DNA of 64,000 bases from Pomacea canaliculata (taxonomy: Eukaryota > Mollusca > Gastropoda > Architaenioglossa > Ampullariidae): the NCBI RefSeq assembly GCF_003073045.1, contig NC_037590.1:18462708-18526707 (forward strand), in the 5' to 3' direction. The notes beneath the pieces were generated by a model. That model was not told the DNA's origin. It saw nothing but the letters and a program-made list of their open reading frames with translations, and did no database searches. The position numbers and the translations under genes are program-made. Of this stretch, positions 1-12,467 are shown piece by piece. The first letter of the stretch is position 1. Every line of letters starts with the position of its first letter.

Positions 1-2372
1 TAGCATGCAGACTCATTCATGTCTCAGTAACAAAATATCTGTCTTTTTTTGCACCCTTAAACAGTGTTAATTATCTTAATTTCCTCTGGGCAATGTTGTG
101 AAGAATAAGCAAGTTAACTCAGTTAAAATTATTTAGCATCAATATTGATGTAGGTGAACAGGTCTGGCAACTGCAGGAATTTTAACATTTTTGATATTTT
201 AATGTACTTTTAACTACAGAAGTAATTATAGTTAGAGTTGAATGAGCTTGTGTAAATATGTAAATGTATATAATTCATCAAGTCTTAACTCACAGTCTGC
301 TTACGGTAACACAATCCTCTCATGTGAGAAAGAGTGAGGAGAGTGAATGTGTGAATGCATGAGCACATGCACAGGCAAGGATACATATACTTGCATGTGC
401 ATTTAAACATTTTGAATGAGAATTCCTCAAATGACTTTGATCCAAAGGGCATTACTTTTATTTGCTTGTTGTTGCATTTTTGTATTCATGAAAATTTTGG
501 GTTTTTTTATTTGACTACATAAAAACGGATGAAAACTTGTTAGAAACTGTGAGTTAAGGCTTGTATTTTGTGAACATTTGCACTTAATCTTTAATGCTCC
601 TCTTTGTGCGTAAGTGCGTGTATATGTCTGTATGTGTACATTTGTGCATATTAATGTATTTATAAAATTTGCTAAAATATACAACATGAAAAATAAAAAG
701 GATTTTTAGACTGTAACTTGTTAGAAAATAATCCGACCATTTTCAAGATCTAAAGTATAAATAAAAGAGAGAGCATCTTTGCTTCTGCATTAAAGGTGTT
801 TTAAAATGTGTACAGTATGGAAAATATGTGATAAATATTTCACTTCATTTGCAAATACTGATAACACAAAGAATTAATTTCTTTTCCTTCACTTTATGAT
901 AGCTTTGTAGAGGTTTCACATGAACTGATATAGCTGTAGTTTGCTAGTGTTCACAGCTTAGTCTTGAAATGGTTGAGACTTTCACATTTCATTTGCATGT
1001 ATTTTTTTGTGCATACTCAATTTTTAATATTTGCTGTGTGTAGATTTAACCATTTCTTAGCAATCGTTAACACTGCTGATTAAAAAATTTTTTTATTTAG
1101 TATAACTTTCAAATAAATTTATGGTGATCAAAAACTGGAAATAAAACACCTTTCCTTTCACAAATTTGGAACCTAAATTATTGCTTTGTCACACATTTTA
1201 GAACATAGTTGCAAGAAAGATATTCATCCAAAAGTAAAATAATATTGTACAGTCAGGGTTGGGACATGCATTTCTAAAATGAAAATTTGCTAATACACAG
1301 TAAGCAGCTTAGGGAATAATATTTTAAAAGTGCAAAATTTTGAATATAAAAATTTTTGCCGCATATTATTTTAAAACTAACTTCTTAGTAATGACTATAT
1401 CATTATGAAACAGATTGTGTTAGATACCACACAGAATTTTACTGCATATATTTAGCCATATGAGTCCCTTTATTCTTGCCTCTTACATGTAATATAGTAC
1501 TAGTTTTGGAAATGTAATGTTTTATCGTGCTTAAATAGATTTAAGAAAGCAAAATCTTTTTGATTTTTTCAAAATTGTGTGATCTCTTTGACTTAGATCC
1601 TGGACACAAGCATTGTGAAATTACTATTTTATAATTCACAGCACTATGCAATGTGGCATTTTTCTTTGTCTGACAAGTGTTCCTTAAATTCTGAACTGTG
1701 TTGTAATTATTTCTTTGATAAAATGTTTTGCTGTGAAGGGCTGTCTACTAATTAGAATGCATAAGAGTTGTTTAACATTTGTTTCTGCTGTTGTGGAGCT
1801 CCTATGTTAAGTACACATAAATGTGGTAATAGATCTCAGTTTAATTTGTGTGTGTGAGAGAGAAAGAGAGAGGGGAGATGGTGTAATAATCTGTATATAT
1901 GCACCTGTATAATCATAGATGAGTGATGTATATATTTATATACATGCATGCAAGTGTGCATGTTTGTATCATGTCAACGTGAATTTATATAGACTATAAC
2001 TTTGGTGAATATGTCATACTTCCTTGTCTCTCCTTTACTTTCCCCCCTTTTGCTCTGCATGTGTGTGTTTGTGTGCATGTATGTGGGTGTGTGTGTATAA
2101 ATATATACACACACATCAGCTTTGTGTGCGTGTGTGTTTATTTTATTTAAATGCATGTTTACTTACATCACTGTGCATGATTGTGTGTGTGTTCGTGGAA
2201 TGCGTGAGTGTGTGGATACATTAGTGCCCAGATGCCTTATATTAGTGTGCAGTTATGATAAATACTTGAGTAAACTGCAGTCTGTTACCCAAAAAGACAG
2301 TAAACAAGTATGTTGTGTCTAAAGTAAATTTTCTTCATTAGGTTTGATTTATTGTGTTAATTCTGCTTTCAG
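1..2372 (+). other. GMPPA intron (3' part), no exon seen
   Basis: This AT-rich stretch ends in a good acceptor (pyrimidine tract then AG at 2371-2372) in front of the first GMPPA exon in the window. I see no exon in it: the missing upstream GMPPA protein (nucleotidyltransferase core) does not appear in any frame. It carries TG/CA microsatellite DNA around 2056-2200, which explains the short cysteine/valine-rich open frames there. Confidence 0.7.
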
Positions 2373-4145
2373 TTTTGACTATCAAGTGCCTTCCAAAGAA
2401 GTCATACGCTTGGAGCAAGATGTGTTTGTACCCATGGCTGCATCAGGCACGCTTTTTGTCTACCAGACCAGTTGTTTCTGGAGTCAGATTAAGTCCGCAG
2501 GGTAACTCCTTACCTGTAGTATGAAATCTTTTACTTGCAGTGACCTTGCTTATCATATCTTTTGACTTTGAAAAGCTGGTAACTTAAGTATAAGTATGTG
2601 CCTGTTTAAAAAAAACACACACACACACTTGTACACTTTCTGTTTGTATTACAGCGCCGCAATTTATACAAACCGACACTATCTGGCAATCTATCGACGA
2701 ACACACCCAGAGAGACTTGCTGTTAATGGAGAAGGAAAACCCAAAGTGACTGGAGATGTCTTTATCCATCCCACTGCCCAAGTCCACCCTACAGCTGTGG
2801 TGTGTGTTCTTTTATTCATGAATGTACATTTTTTTAAACTACAAGGGCTGTTGTAGCAATTGTACAGGACAGTACTTTTTTCTCATGTTAACAGCTGGGA
2901 CCCAATGTCACTATTGGCAAGAACGTTGTGGTGAAGGAGGGCGTGCGTGTCAGGGAATCCATTATCCTTGAGGGTGCAACGCTGCAGGTACTGCAAAATT
3001 ATTTTTGATCTATTTTCCTCTCTTTGGAAGCTAATTCCATAATTTCTTTTTCTGCAAATACATTAATCTATCATTTTTGTTACAGTTGATATCTCATACT
3101 GAGATACATGCAGATTTCAAAACAGATTACAAGCATGTCAAGGTGTCTTCTGCACTGTGTTACAGGAGCATTGCTGCATCTTGCACTCTATAATTGGCTG
3201 GCACAGCATCATTGGCTTCTGGTCTAGAGTTGAGGGCACACCTAATGACCCAAACCCTAACAAGCCCTTTGCGAAGCTTGAGATCCCAAGCATGTTTTCT
3301 TCTGATGGCCGCCTCAACCCATCCATCACTGTCATAGGTGATTCAGTAGTATGAATAATGCATTAGAAGTGTATGTGTGAGATAAAAAATACACGGACAC
3401 CTGGCTCATTGATGGGTAACATAAAATATATTGCACACATGTTAATTGAACAGCACCAAGCCTGTAACCTACCAACCAACTCAGAACACCTTAGTCAGTC
3501 AAACATGACACCACAATTATTTAAAAAGGTTTTTAAAGACTTTTTGATGAAATCTGCAGTAGTGGAGTTTTGGACAAATTTGTATACCGAATAACTATAA
3601 TCTAGGAATACCTTAGATTGTCTGTAACTGGTTGACATTTAAGATGATAAGCTTATTTTAAAAAAGTAAAAAAAAAAAAAAGTCACCAATGAATGAATGA
3701 TATTTGCTGTAATTTGACATTTTATCCATGGGCATGTACAAACCGTGTGTCATTAAGTAACTGACCATCATAATAAATCACTTAATGCATTTTCCTGCTT
3801 GCCAGTGAACTCATGGTGCTTGGGAAAGCAGCATGGGAAACAAATATAGTATCACAATTAGCAAACTACAAAAATACAGATATTGTAGTAGTAAAAGATG
3901 TTGAGAAAGGGAATAGAGTGTGCATATTTATAGGTTCTTTACATAAGAATGGGCTAAAGTCTCTTTTTAAACATTTTTCAAAAATTGAATCAAAGAAACA
4001 GTTCCTACATTTTAACTAGAAGCACTTTTTTCTCTGTTTTATAGGATCCAGCGTGCAGGTGCCGCCGGAGGTGATAGTACTTAACTCCATTGTACTTCCT
4101 CACAAAGACCTGAGTGGCTGCTACAAAAACCAGATTATTCTTTGA
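2373..4145 (+). CDS. GMPPA: Mannose-1-phosphate guanylyltransferase alpha, C-terminal exons
   Basis: Five exons with consistent phases: 2373-2501, 2655-2799, 2895-2987, 3166-3337 and 4045-4145 (stop TGA 4143-4145), encoding the last 212 residues. The peptide contains [16 protein letters not shown], a left-handed beta-helix hexapeptide region ([27 protein letters not shown]), [12 protein letters not shown] and the ending [13 protein letters not shown]...NQIIL. These match animal GMPPA closely, including the typical C-terminus. GMPPA is the regulatory partner of GMPPB. It binds GDP-mannose and restrains GDP-mannose synthesis, which feeds glycosylation in the cytosol. The N-terminal nucleotidyltransferase exons must lie upstream of the window. 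All junctions are GT-AG and I see no break. The gene converges on SOCS7. Confidence 0.95.
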
Positions 4146-6000
4146 GGGGTGTTGGATAAAGTGTCTTTAACAGTATGAATAATCATATGTTTCAAATGTC
4201 TGTGGTACCTGCTTTTGGTTTTTATGATATTAACAATCTATGATAAAAATGTTGGGCTCTTGGAGGGGTAAAAAAAAGGGAGAATTGTATGCAAGCACAT
4301 GTTGCATATCTTGGGAAAATAGCTTTCAAAAGCAGGTGTTTTTGTGGAAGGTATAGGAAGCATCTAAGAAAAACTGTTTCTTCAAATGGTGGAATGATTA
4401 TATATTATCCTGTTAAGTATATTAAAAAAAAAAAAAAGTAATAGGATAAATCAGTTTGAAAGTTAAATTTAGAGCTTTTTTGGCTTTACATTAAAGCAAA
4501 ATAAAATTTGTCAGCGAAATGAGGAGGAACATCCTTGTTTGTCATAAACATGTTATTAACATTTTTGGATTTGTCTACAAAGATGCATCATTATTTTCAG
4601 ATTTTATGATTACACTGTATGTATTTCTCTGTCAGCATAATTGTTTATGGCTTGATTTATGGTTTTGTTGTACACTGTCACGGTGACTGCTTTTATTCAG
4701 CAGTTTATCCTTAGAAAGGCTAAAATCATATCATTTTCTAAGCATCAAATAACATAAAATTTAGGTCTTGCATTACCTGGTATCTGATAAGGTTTTATTG
4801 TTGGAGGTGATGCATTATGGTCATTGACATCCACAGAATAACAGGGTTTATCCTAATGTGTGTTTAAACAGCACTTGTGATAAATATTTTAAAAATTTTG
4901 TCATTTTGTTTCAGTGTGTACCTTTGATAATGTGTATACTGTTAGAGACTGTTTATGAGAAAGTTCTCAGTCTTAGAAGAAACAGCAACTAATTTTGCAT
5001 TTATGTAACATACAAGCGATTATGGCGAGAAGTATTTTAAACAACAAAAACCAAACCAAATCAGTAAAATTGAAGCCAGAATTAATTTTTTGATACCCCT
5101 TTATCTTGGAACAAAGATATGTGACATTTTTAAACATTACTTCATGCTTCTATAAAAAAATTACTTGTAAGTATCTGATAGTTTTAAGAAGTTTATATGG
5201 TGAATGAATAATAGAATGTTTCAAGTGTCTCCCACCTTAATAGGTCGATGTTTTCCTCAAAATACCCTTTTAAAAGCAAATTCTCATTGAGTAAATTACT
5301 GCTAATTTCATTGGCCTTTCTAGATACCATTGTTTTTTTCCATTATTAGAGGTCCATGATGCAAGTCATTAGCAAAATAATAACAAAGATGTCATCTGAA
5401 AAGGTTGGAGCAGCTGCTCAGTTTCAAATTGAACCATGACTAGCCATAATCTCGAAAACTGCTACTTTTTTAAGAATCAGGGAAGACTATTACTTTGCTC
5501 ATCATTTTGAAAAAGACAATTGTAACTTAAGGGGTGCCTGTACTGATCAACGAAAATACCTATTTTTACAGGAATGGGGAAGTGGCTCAGTTATTTTGCA
5601 CGTCAGTCACGAATTATATTGATATATAACAGCTAGTACCATAGTTTTTGTGTGAAGTGTTCAAAGAATGTATAGTTTGATAATCCAGTGTCACATAAAC
5701 TGAAGACAGTAATATTTCCTCCCACCCTGCTTTTATTTTTAAAATTTATTTTTAGCAACAAGCATGTGCTTAAATTGACTATACAAGCTGAAACAGACAT
5801 ATTATTAACAAATTAAAAAGTCCTCAGAAGTCTTTGTTTCAATGTTAAATGGCCTTGAACTGTCAGCTCTCATTTAATTAACTAATTGTACATGAGACTG
5901 TATACAGCAAATTGTTATAAAGCTTCAGACCAAGGAGTTAAATATAGTTTCAATAAAATAAATTAAGGTGCAATTATAAATCAGTTTTATATTTTATATG
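4146..6000 (+). other. GMPPA 3' UTR and downstream AT-rich DNA
   Basis: There is no coding potential here. Candidate polyadenylation signals AATAAA lie at 4500-4505 (355 nt past the stop) and at 5952-5957. Which one is used cannot be told from sequence. The segment meets the 3' end of SOCS7, which is transcribed toward it. Confidence 0.45.
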
Positions 6001-7399
6001 TAAGCCAATACAATCATTTGTACTATTTACTACTTATTTTTTATAATGATGGGACAAGTCATAGCTATTGTAATGCTCTTTCTATTTATTCTGCATTTGC
6101 CTGTTTATATTTTTGAATTTGTTTCTTTTAGGTCTTATGTAATTAAAATACGAGGGAAATTTTGTTGGAAATTATATGTAAACAATTAATCCAGGAATAG
6201 TTACATAGCTGCAGTATAACTATTATATAACAATTTCTGGACACATACACATCTGTACCAGACCACACATACAAAAGACTGCACCCCCACTGTTTCAGCA
6301 CTCAAGTGAGTATCCCCTTTATTTTCACTAATTTACATTTACAGGTACATCATTGTTTACAAACAACTGAGGCTGAGATTGGTATAAAGCTACAAGGTCT
6401 ACATAAATAAACAGTTTAGATGACAATGACAAGGGTGTAAATCACAAATCACTACATGACATTAACATACATATGACACTACAAACTTTTGTATCATTTA
6501 ATATGTAACAGATCTTAAAAAAAAAAAAAAAAAAAGCTGATGCAACAGGCCTGTTGAAAAAAAAACTAAACATTTATATCCAAGCAAAGGCAACACTCAT
6601 TTCAAATGCCTGTTTACTCATTCACACAAATAATTTTTAAGATCATAAAAGTGCTGCCCCTTTATGTCTCCCCACAATTCCTTTCAACAGTAGTCTGTTT
6701 AACAGACTGTGACTGGATAATTGTTTGGGTGATGAAAAACTATATTTGAAAAACCAACACTTTAAAATGACAGTACTTTTTGTTTGAAAATCATCACATT
6801 GCAGTACATTTTGTCCTCAAAAGGCTTCAAGCAAAAGGCAGCATTTTACATGGAGTAGTATCAGCATATCTTTTACAAAATGTGCAACCTCAAAGAAATG
6901 ATTCGTGTTTATTAATCACAACAATGTCTCAACTGATTATTAATGCATTATAAAAACATATTAAAAAATGTTTCAACACTAAAATTTCTTATCAAAGATG
7001 ATATCAAATGTGCACAAAGACAAATATAATCCATGATAAGATCCCTTGAAATCAAAAGCACGTTTGATAAAACATTCATAGTTTCTATTAAAATGAAGCG
7101 ATAGCATTGTTTTGTTCCAAATTTGTATTCAAAGAAATTTAACTATTGTTGTCAAGCATCTTATAAACATACTACATAAGAGAAACAGTTCCATATTTCA
7201 GCATCAACATGATACATTAAAACTGGTTATTGAGTAAGCTTTAAGAACTCTGGTTAAAAACTATATGTAACCTTGCTTGTCAGTGCTGTCTGCTTATAAA
7301 TGATTTGCATTTCATGCTATGTGCTGTTGTCATTATGCAAGTATAGGTCAGGCAAAGATCATCCCATGACCTTTTGTCAGTTTGTTAGGGAGTAAAGAT

Positions 7400-7610
7400 G
7401 TTAGAGACTTCATTTTTCTCAGGGCCAGCTTTGCATGAGGGCAGTGTCTATCTCCTCTCTCTTACTGCTTTTGCCTTCCCCAACCTTCAGGTACCCATTC
7501 TCACCAGCTGGGTCGACTGGGGGAAGGGAGCTGAGCTGTATGGGGTACTGAACCGATGTGCCTCTCAGTTTGGATACCAGTGCTCTAACCACTTAGCTTT
7601 CCACTCCCCC
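7400..7610 (-). repeat. tRNA-derived SINE (copy 1)
   Basis: On the minus strand the head has an A-box-like TAAGTGGTTAGAGC (7595-7582) and a B-box-like GGTTCAGTACCCC (7554-7542). A body follows, ending in AAAGCTGGCCCTGAGAAAA. The same tail appears at 20530-20715 and 45450-45500, which marks a dispersed family. The Pol III boxes and dispersed copies are seen; the family name is not known to me. Confidence 0.7.
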
Positions 7611-10600
7611 TATAGTAGACATCTGTGCAAATAATGTATTCTTGAGATCCATGCTTACAAAATCCGATACAGAAAAAGGTCAAAAGTGCATTCATTTGTA
7701 CACAGATATGCTTACTTAAGAAATCCCACTGACTGAAGCATTTACAATGTAAAAGATGTTCGTGTTGACCTCTATTGTACATGATGATGTAGTGTTTTAG
7801 TACTAGTGATTTGATAAATCCCACTTTTCATGGCAATGGAAAGAAAGTATAAGAATTTAGTATAACCACCTGCATATTTACCTTGGCTTTCAACACTCAG
7901 TTAAAAAGAGTTTAAAGTTTGGAATGGCTGTAAGTTTCACACTTACAAGTAAGGTTGTATATTATAGGTATGCCTGCTTAAAAAGAATAAAAAGGAAAAT
8001 GCAAAAACTGTAGAAACGGTAAACATTTTTTATAATACTAACTCTAAAGGTGAGAAATGTCAGTATAAACAAGCAGTCTGGTAAATAAGTCATCAGTACA
8101 GGACTTTTTCTCACTGCTGTGTTTCCTAACAAACTGTTAGTTTTGCAATATTGATGGTTATAGTCGAATTTTCATTTATTCTTTACCAAAATACTATATC
8201 AGTAAATCTACTGTTTAAAAGATAAAGGGTTAAAGAAGAAGGTGACCAGCATTAATCCTTTTTTGTTGTGCTGGGCAAAGAAAAAAAAAAGCACTCATTA
8301 ACAAGAACCAGATAATCTTTGATCTAAAGTAAAATGTACACAAAGCAATATGTTAATATGCATGATATAAACATCAACAAGCACCAAAGGGAATGTAAGT
8401 TGAATGTAGGTCAGTCTTTACAATTTTGGAAGTTAGAACATCAAGACAACATACAGTGTGCTGACCTTGGATATACAAAAATGTGCTAAAAATCATTCAC
8501 TTAACATCCCCCCTTCCCTCCACAAAAATACTAGGTAAAATTGTAGCTTCAAGTCTACATATATAACTTACATAGGTCCTTTTCTTAAATATTCACCATG
8601 CACTCGAGAAAAAACTTTTGACTTGAACAACAGCAAAACAAAATAATTTATGATTAAATTAGTGCGCATTAATTGTTGGCTTAATGAAGTACAGTTCCAC
8701 AGTCTTTCAGAAAGGGTAGATGCAAACGGATGTGTAAACGAATTATGTTCAGTTGTAGAACAGACTTCATAGTCTCCCTATGCCACATCAAAAGAAAAAA
8801 AAAAGGGGGGGCTGAGGGACAAAACTAAAAACCGTAATGGCTTGTAGTTGATGAACTTTGGTAAGGGTTGCATATGACATTCAATTTACAGTATACCAGC
8901 AAAATAAATCTATGCAAAACTGCTTAAAGTAGTCTTTTATGCAGGTATGAATGCTCCCAATGACCCGAAATGATACCTCAAAAGCTGTTCATAGTCTAAC
9001 AAAAAAGTTACTATTCCAAAGCAACACCAAGGGTTCTTCACAATATGCATCATGAAAACATCATGCTGTTTTTTGTGTAAAAAAGCTAGAAGAGAACATT
9101 GTTACTGACCACTTAAATGAGTCGATCCAAAATGCTAATGTGAGACATACATATTGGGGATAACAAAGGGTCAGATAAACTTAACATTTTATAAATCACC
9201 GCTCCTAGATAATCCAGAAAGCATGTGTCTACAAATTAGAAGTTGCATTCTACCTTTACTACTGTAAGCTACCACGTCAACCTGAACTGTACAATTTTTG
9301 GTAGACATTGCAATTGAAAAGCTCACCAACTTATAATCTGATGTAGATTTAGAGCAGTTTGGAAAGAAACAAAAACTTATGTGAGACTGCTAACATCTTC
9401 TAAACTGCATACACTATCTTCTCAAGCAGTCAGAAACAACGATTCTCTTTTACGAATGATGATAATGTTAATGGTAACTTTTTCTAGTGATGAATTTTGT
9501 AGGAATATACATATTTTTAAAAGGATGGGGAGGGAAAAATCACAGCATATTTACATCAAAGCTATTACAAAAATAGCTGACAGAATTCTGAAAAATCTTG
9601 CATAGCTGACATATACACTTATAATGCTACAGAAATAATCATCATTTATTTTTTAAAGAAATCTGAGTCTTGCCAGTTGGCAAGCAAAAGACTCAATCTG
9701 CACTCAAAACTAAAGTACACCAGCACAATTTTCAGTCACCATCACTTCATATTCATTTGTAATGCTAACAGTTCATCTAACTTTTTTTAGAAACATAACA
9801 CAGAAATGGGACAGTAATACTGTGCTGCTGATAAAGCAATATGTTTTATTACTTGAAACTAGTAACATATCTTAACCCAATAATTCCATTTAATCTGTGG
9901 ATAAAGAGCAGGTCTGTAAATATGGTATGATACCATGTAATTGACTTAAGCTTACAAAAATAGTTTTGGTATTTTATGATGTTGAATTCATGATTTATAC
10001 CTCCATAATTTGACAAAATTAAAAAGAACATAATACTGGAGTTACTAGATGAGAACAATGTAAACTCAGATTACAGAAGAAACAAGTCTGCCAATAAGCT
10101 AGGGGAGGTGGGGTGCATGGTAGTAGGCATGCATCAATACAAAAATGCTGACTTTTTTCCTCTTTCTTCTTCCTTATGAAAACTGATTCATTATCAAATA
10201 GGTGATCAAAGTAATACTTTACAACTTGCAAATGTTTCAGAATGCCTCACAAACTGGTGCATTATGGACATTTCACAATCCAAAAAGGGAAGGGGAGGCA
10301 GAGAAAAAGGGTACAAAAACTACAAAACAAGTAGACATGGTTTGTTGGTTTTTTTTTCCTTTGATAAATTTTAGCGCAACAGAAAAGATTTTTTATGTCT
10401 TGAAAAGACATATTGTAATGCAAATAACTGCTATGAATCCAACCAGGAAAAATTACTGGTCAGATAATATCACTGACACAACAAAACGCTTTCTCCTCAA
10501 TTAAGCACTTTTTCTTCAGTAGGAAATTTAATTCATAGTGAAGAATTATCAATATAAACCTGGGGCTTTCCAAGCGAAAAGTGTAACAGAAACTTCATGC

Positions 10601-11929
10601 AGATAGATATAGGCCATAATACAAATGTATGTCTTTATGCATTTATGTTTGAGATTAATTTTTCGTCTGTGGGGATAGGGACGTTAAGCATAAACCCACT
10701 TTGTCTCTATAAAAGTGAGAAACAAAATCGAAACTGCTCATTGGCTCAAATGGAAAGGGTCAAAATTTTTCATAAAGGTACTCCCACCTTGAGGTACATA
10801 GCATTTTTTTCCAACTTTGTGAAAGAGATTAAAATAACCACAAATGATACAAATGCTGCTTACATACATCCTAAAAATATTTTTTTTTAAATGAAAAATG
10901 TGTATTCTCCCCTTAAGCACAATATGAAGTGGAAGGAGCCAACTGGAAGGTAGAAAAAAATTCATTCAAGCAGGATTTCACACAATAACTAGTCCTATTG
11001 TCAGACCACTTGCATAAAATTAGAATTTAGATATTGGTAAACACTGATGAGATAAAACTGTAAGTAATAAGCTTCACAGGTGTCCTTTGCTCTAAAATAT
11101 CAATATACATGTCCTTTTATTTTCCTTTAGAGAAAGTGAATAGTCTTGGAAAATAAAATCTAATGTAGCCCTAATCGATCCACTCCAATGCTCAGGAATG
11201 TTTCTCTGATGTCTGTATGCAGAACAATTTTAAGGAATTAACCCCAGTTTCACACAGCCTCCTGTACATGCCTCTCCACCATGATCAAAAGATGTGAACC
11301 ACTTAGTATGCTTGAGGGGAAGTGGGTGGAGGGGGGGAGAGAGAGACAAGTTTTTTGGAAATAAACTTAGGAACATTAAACAAATATACTGTAATGGCTG
11401 TCTTTAATGAAAACTGCACTCATTTTGTTCTATCACAAGATATCACAAACTGGTTTAAAAACAGAATTCTTATTCAAGCACAAAAATATAGTGTACCTGA
11501 ATGTTAGTACAAGAAACATAATTGTATATAATACTCAGCTGACAGTAATGGATGATATATATATATTATTTACCAGCTTTTCAATGTCTCACCAGTCACT
11601 TGTAGGACAAACTAATGTGATGCACAATGCTTCAAACTAACACAAGTGCCATATCTACTTATTTGTCTATATTTTTTCCCAGATAGTAGGCATTAGCACT
11701 TGGCCAATTTGTCTCGACCTGAGGCTGCCTTCGGTACTGTACAGCAATACAATATTAAAATTTTTTTAAATATACACCGGTCTCCTATATACCTATCACA
11801 GTCACAAAAAATAATTAAGTGGCATCCACAGTTTTGTGAGAATGAGACAAGTAAAGTTGCTGGTTACTGGGGATGGTTGTTGGTACAGTACCTAAAGTGT
11901 CTGTTACCATGAAAGTGAGAAATGGGTGT

Positions 11930-12186
11930 CGTAGGTAGGTATCTCCACTACGACATATGTCTCTCTGGTTTGATACCTGTTTACAGGTCTGACTGTAAGT
12001 GGCTTTCTCCAGGTTTCCTCCACCCTCTAGATGTGAGCCCACACAAGTGTGTCTGTGTGTGTAATGCTGTATGCATGCGTTTTCATGAAGATGGTGCATA
12101 TGTGCCTATGTGTATGCATGTGAAGCACTTTGAGCCTGGTTGGTGCTGGGGGAAGGTGCTATATGAATGTGCTGTATTATTATTAG
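11930..12186 (+). repeat. SINE with TATTATTATTA-type tail
   Basis: The segment contains GGTTTCCTCCACC and ends with AGCACTTTGAGCCTGG, a GGTGCTATATGAATG motif and a short TATTATTATTA run. That conserved tail (CTTTGAG...GCTATATAAATG plus ATT repeats) is typical of core-type SINEs and L2-like tails in animals. Exact family and 5' end are uncertain. It lies in the presumed SOCS7 3' UTR. Confidence 0.5.
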
Positions 12187-12369
12187 ACCAATATCCTCAG
12201 GATTGAGAAAGAAGGCGCTAAAACATTTCCAAATACAAAAAAGAAATCTGTTTCAACAGAAACCTAAAACTCTGGTTAACAACTGAAGTGAGGATGATAC
12301 ACCTCTGAAGGTGTCAAGTGACTTTAGCTTTAGTTCAATTAATTACCGTGTATCATCTGTCACCTTGGG

Positions 12370-12467
12370 GATGTTTACACGTCTTCTTCAAGGCTATTTG
12401 CATAATACTGTCACCATTAGGATGTTTGCAGACTTCAGTCTTCTTCAAGGCTTTCCACATAATACTG
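12370..12467 (-). repeat. Tandem duplication of the SOCS7 C-terminal codons
   Basis: 12421-12467 (end of the coding exon plus stop context) and 12370-12410 (just past the stop) are diverged copies. Both carry GTCTTCTTCAAGGCT and CATAATACTG on +. Read on the minus strand, the first encodes QYYVESLEED-stop and the second could encode QYYANSLEEDV-stop. The second copy is outside the reading frame as annotated. Confidence 0.7.

Larger units (their letters stand above)
6300..12434 (-). other. Probable long 3' UTR/downstream region of SOCS7
   Basis: About 6 kb without convincing coding sequence lies between the SOCS7 stop and the GMPPA 3' end. Reverse-strand AATAAA (TTTATT on +) occurs at several places, the last near 6318-6323. 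SOCS-family mRNAs often have long 3' UTRs, so part of this may be UTR. It also holds two SINE-like copies (7400-7610 and 11930-12186). The open frames at 10202-10504, 10597-10890 and 11322-11640 have biased, non-protein-like composition. Confidence 0.35.

Noticed and set aside
2024..2322. Cys/Val-rich frames near the window start
   Set aside because: Translation of a TG/CA microsatellite in a GMPPA intron.
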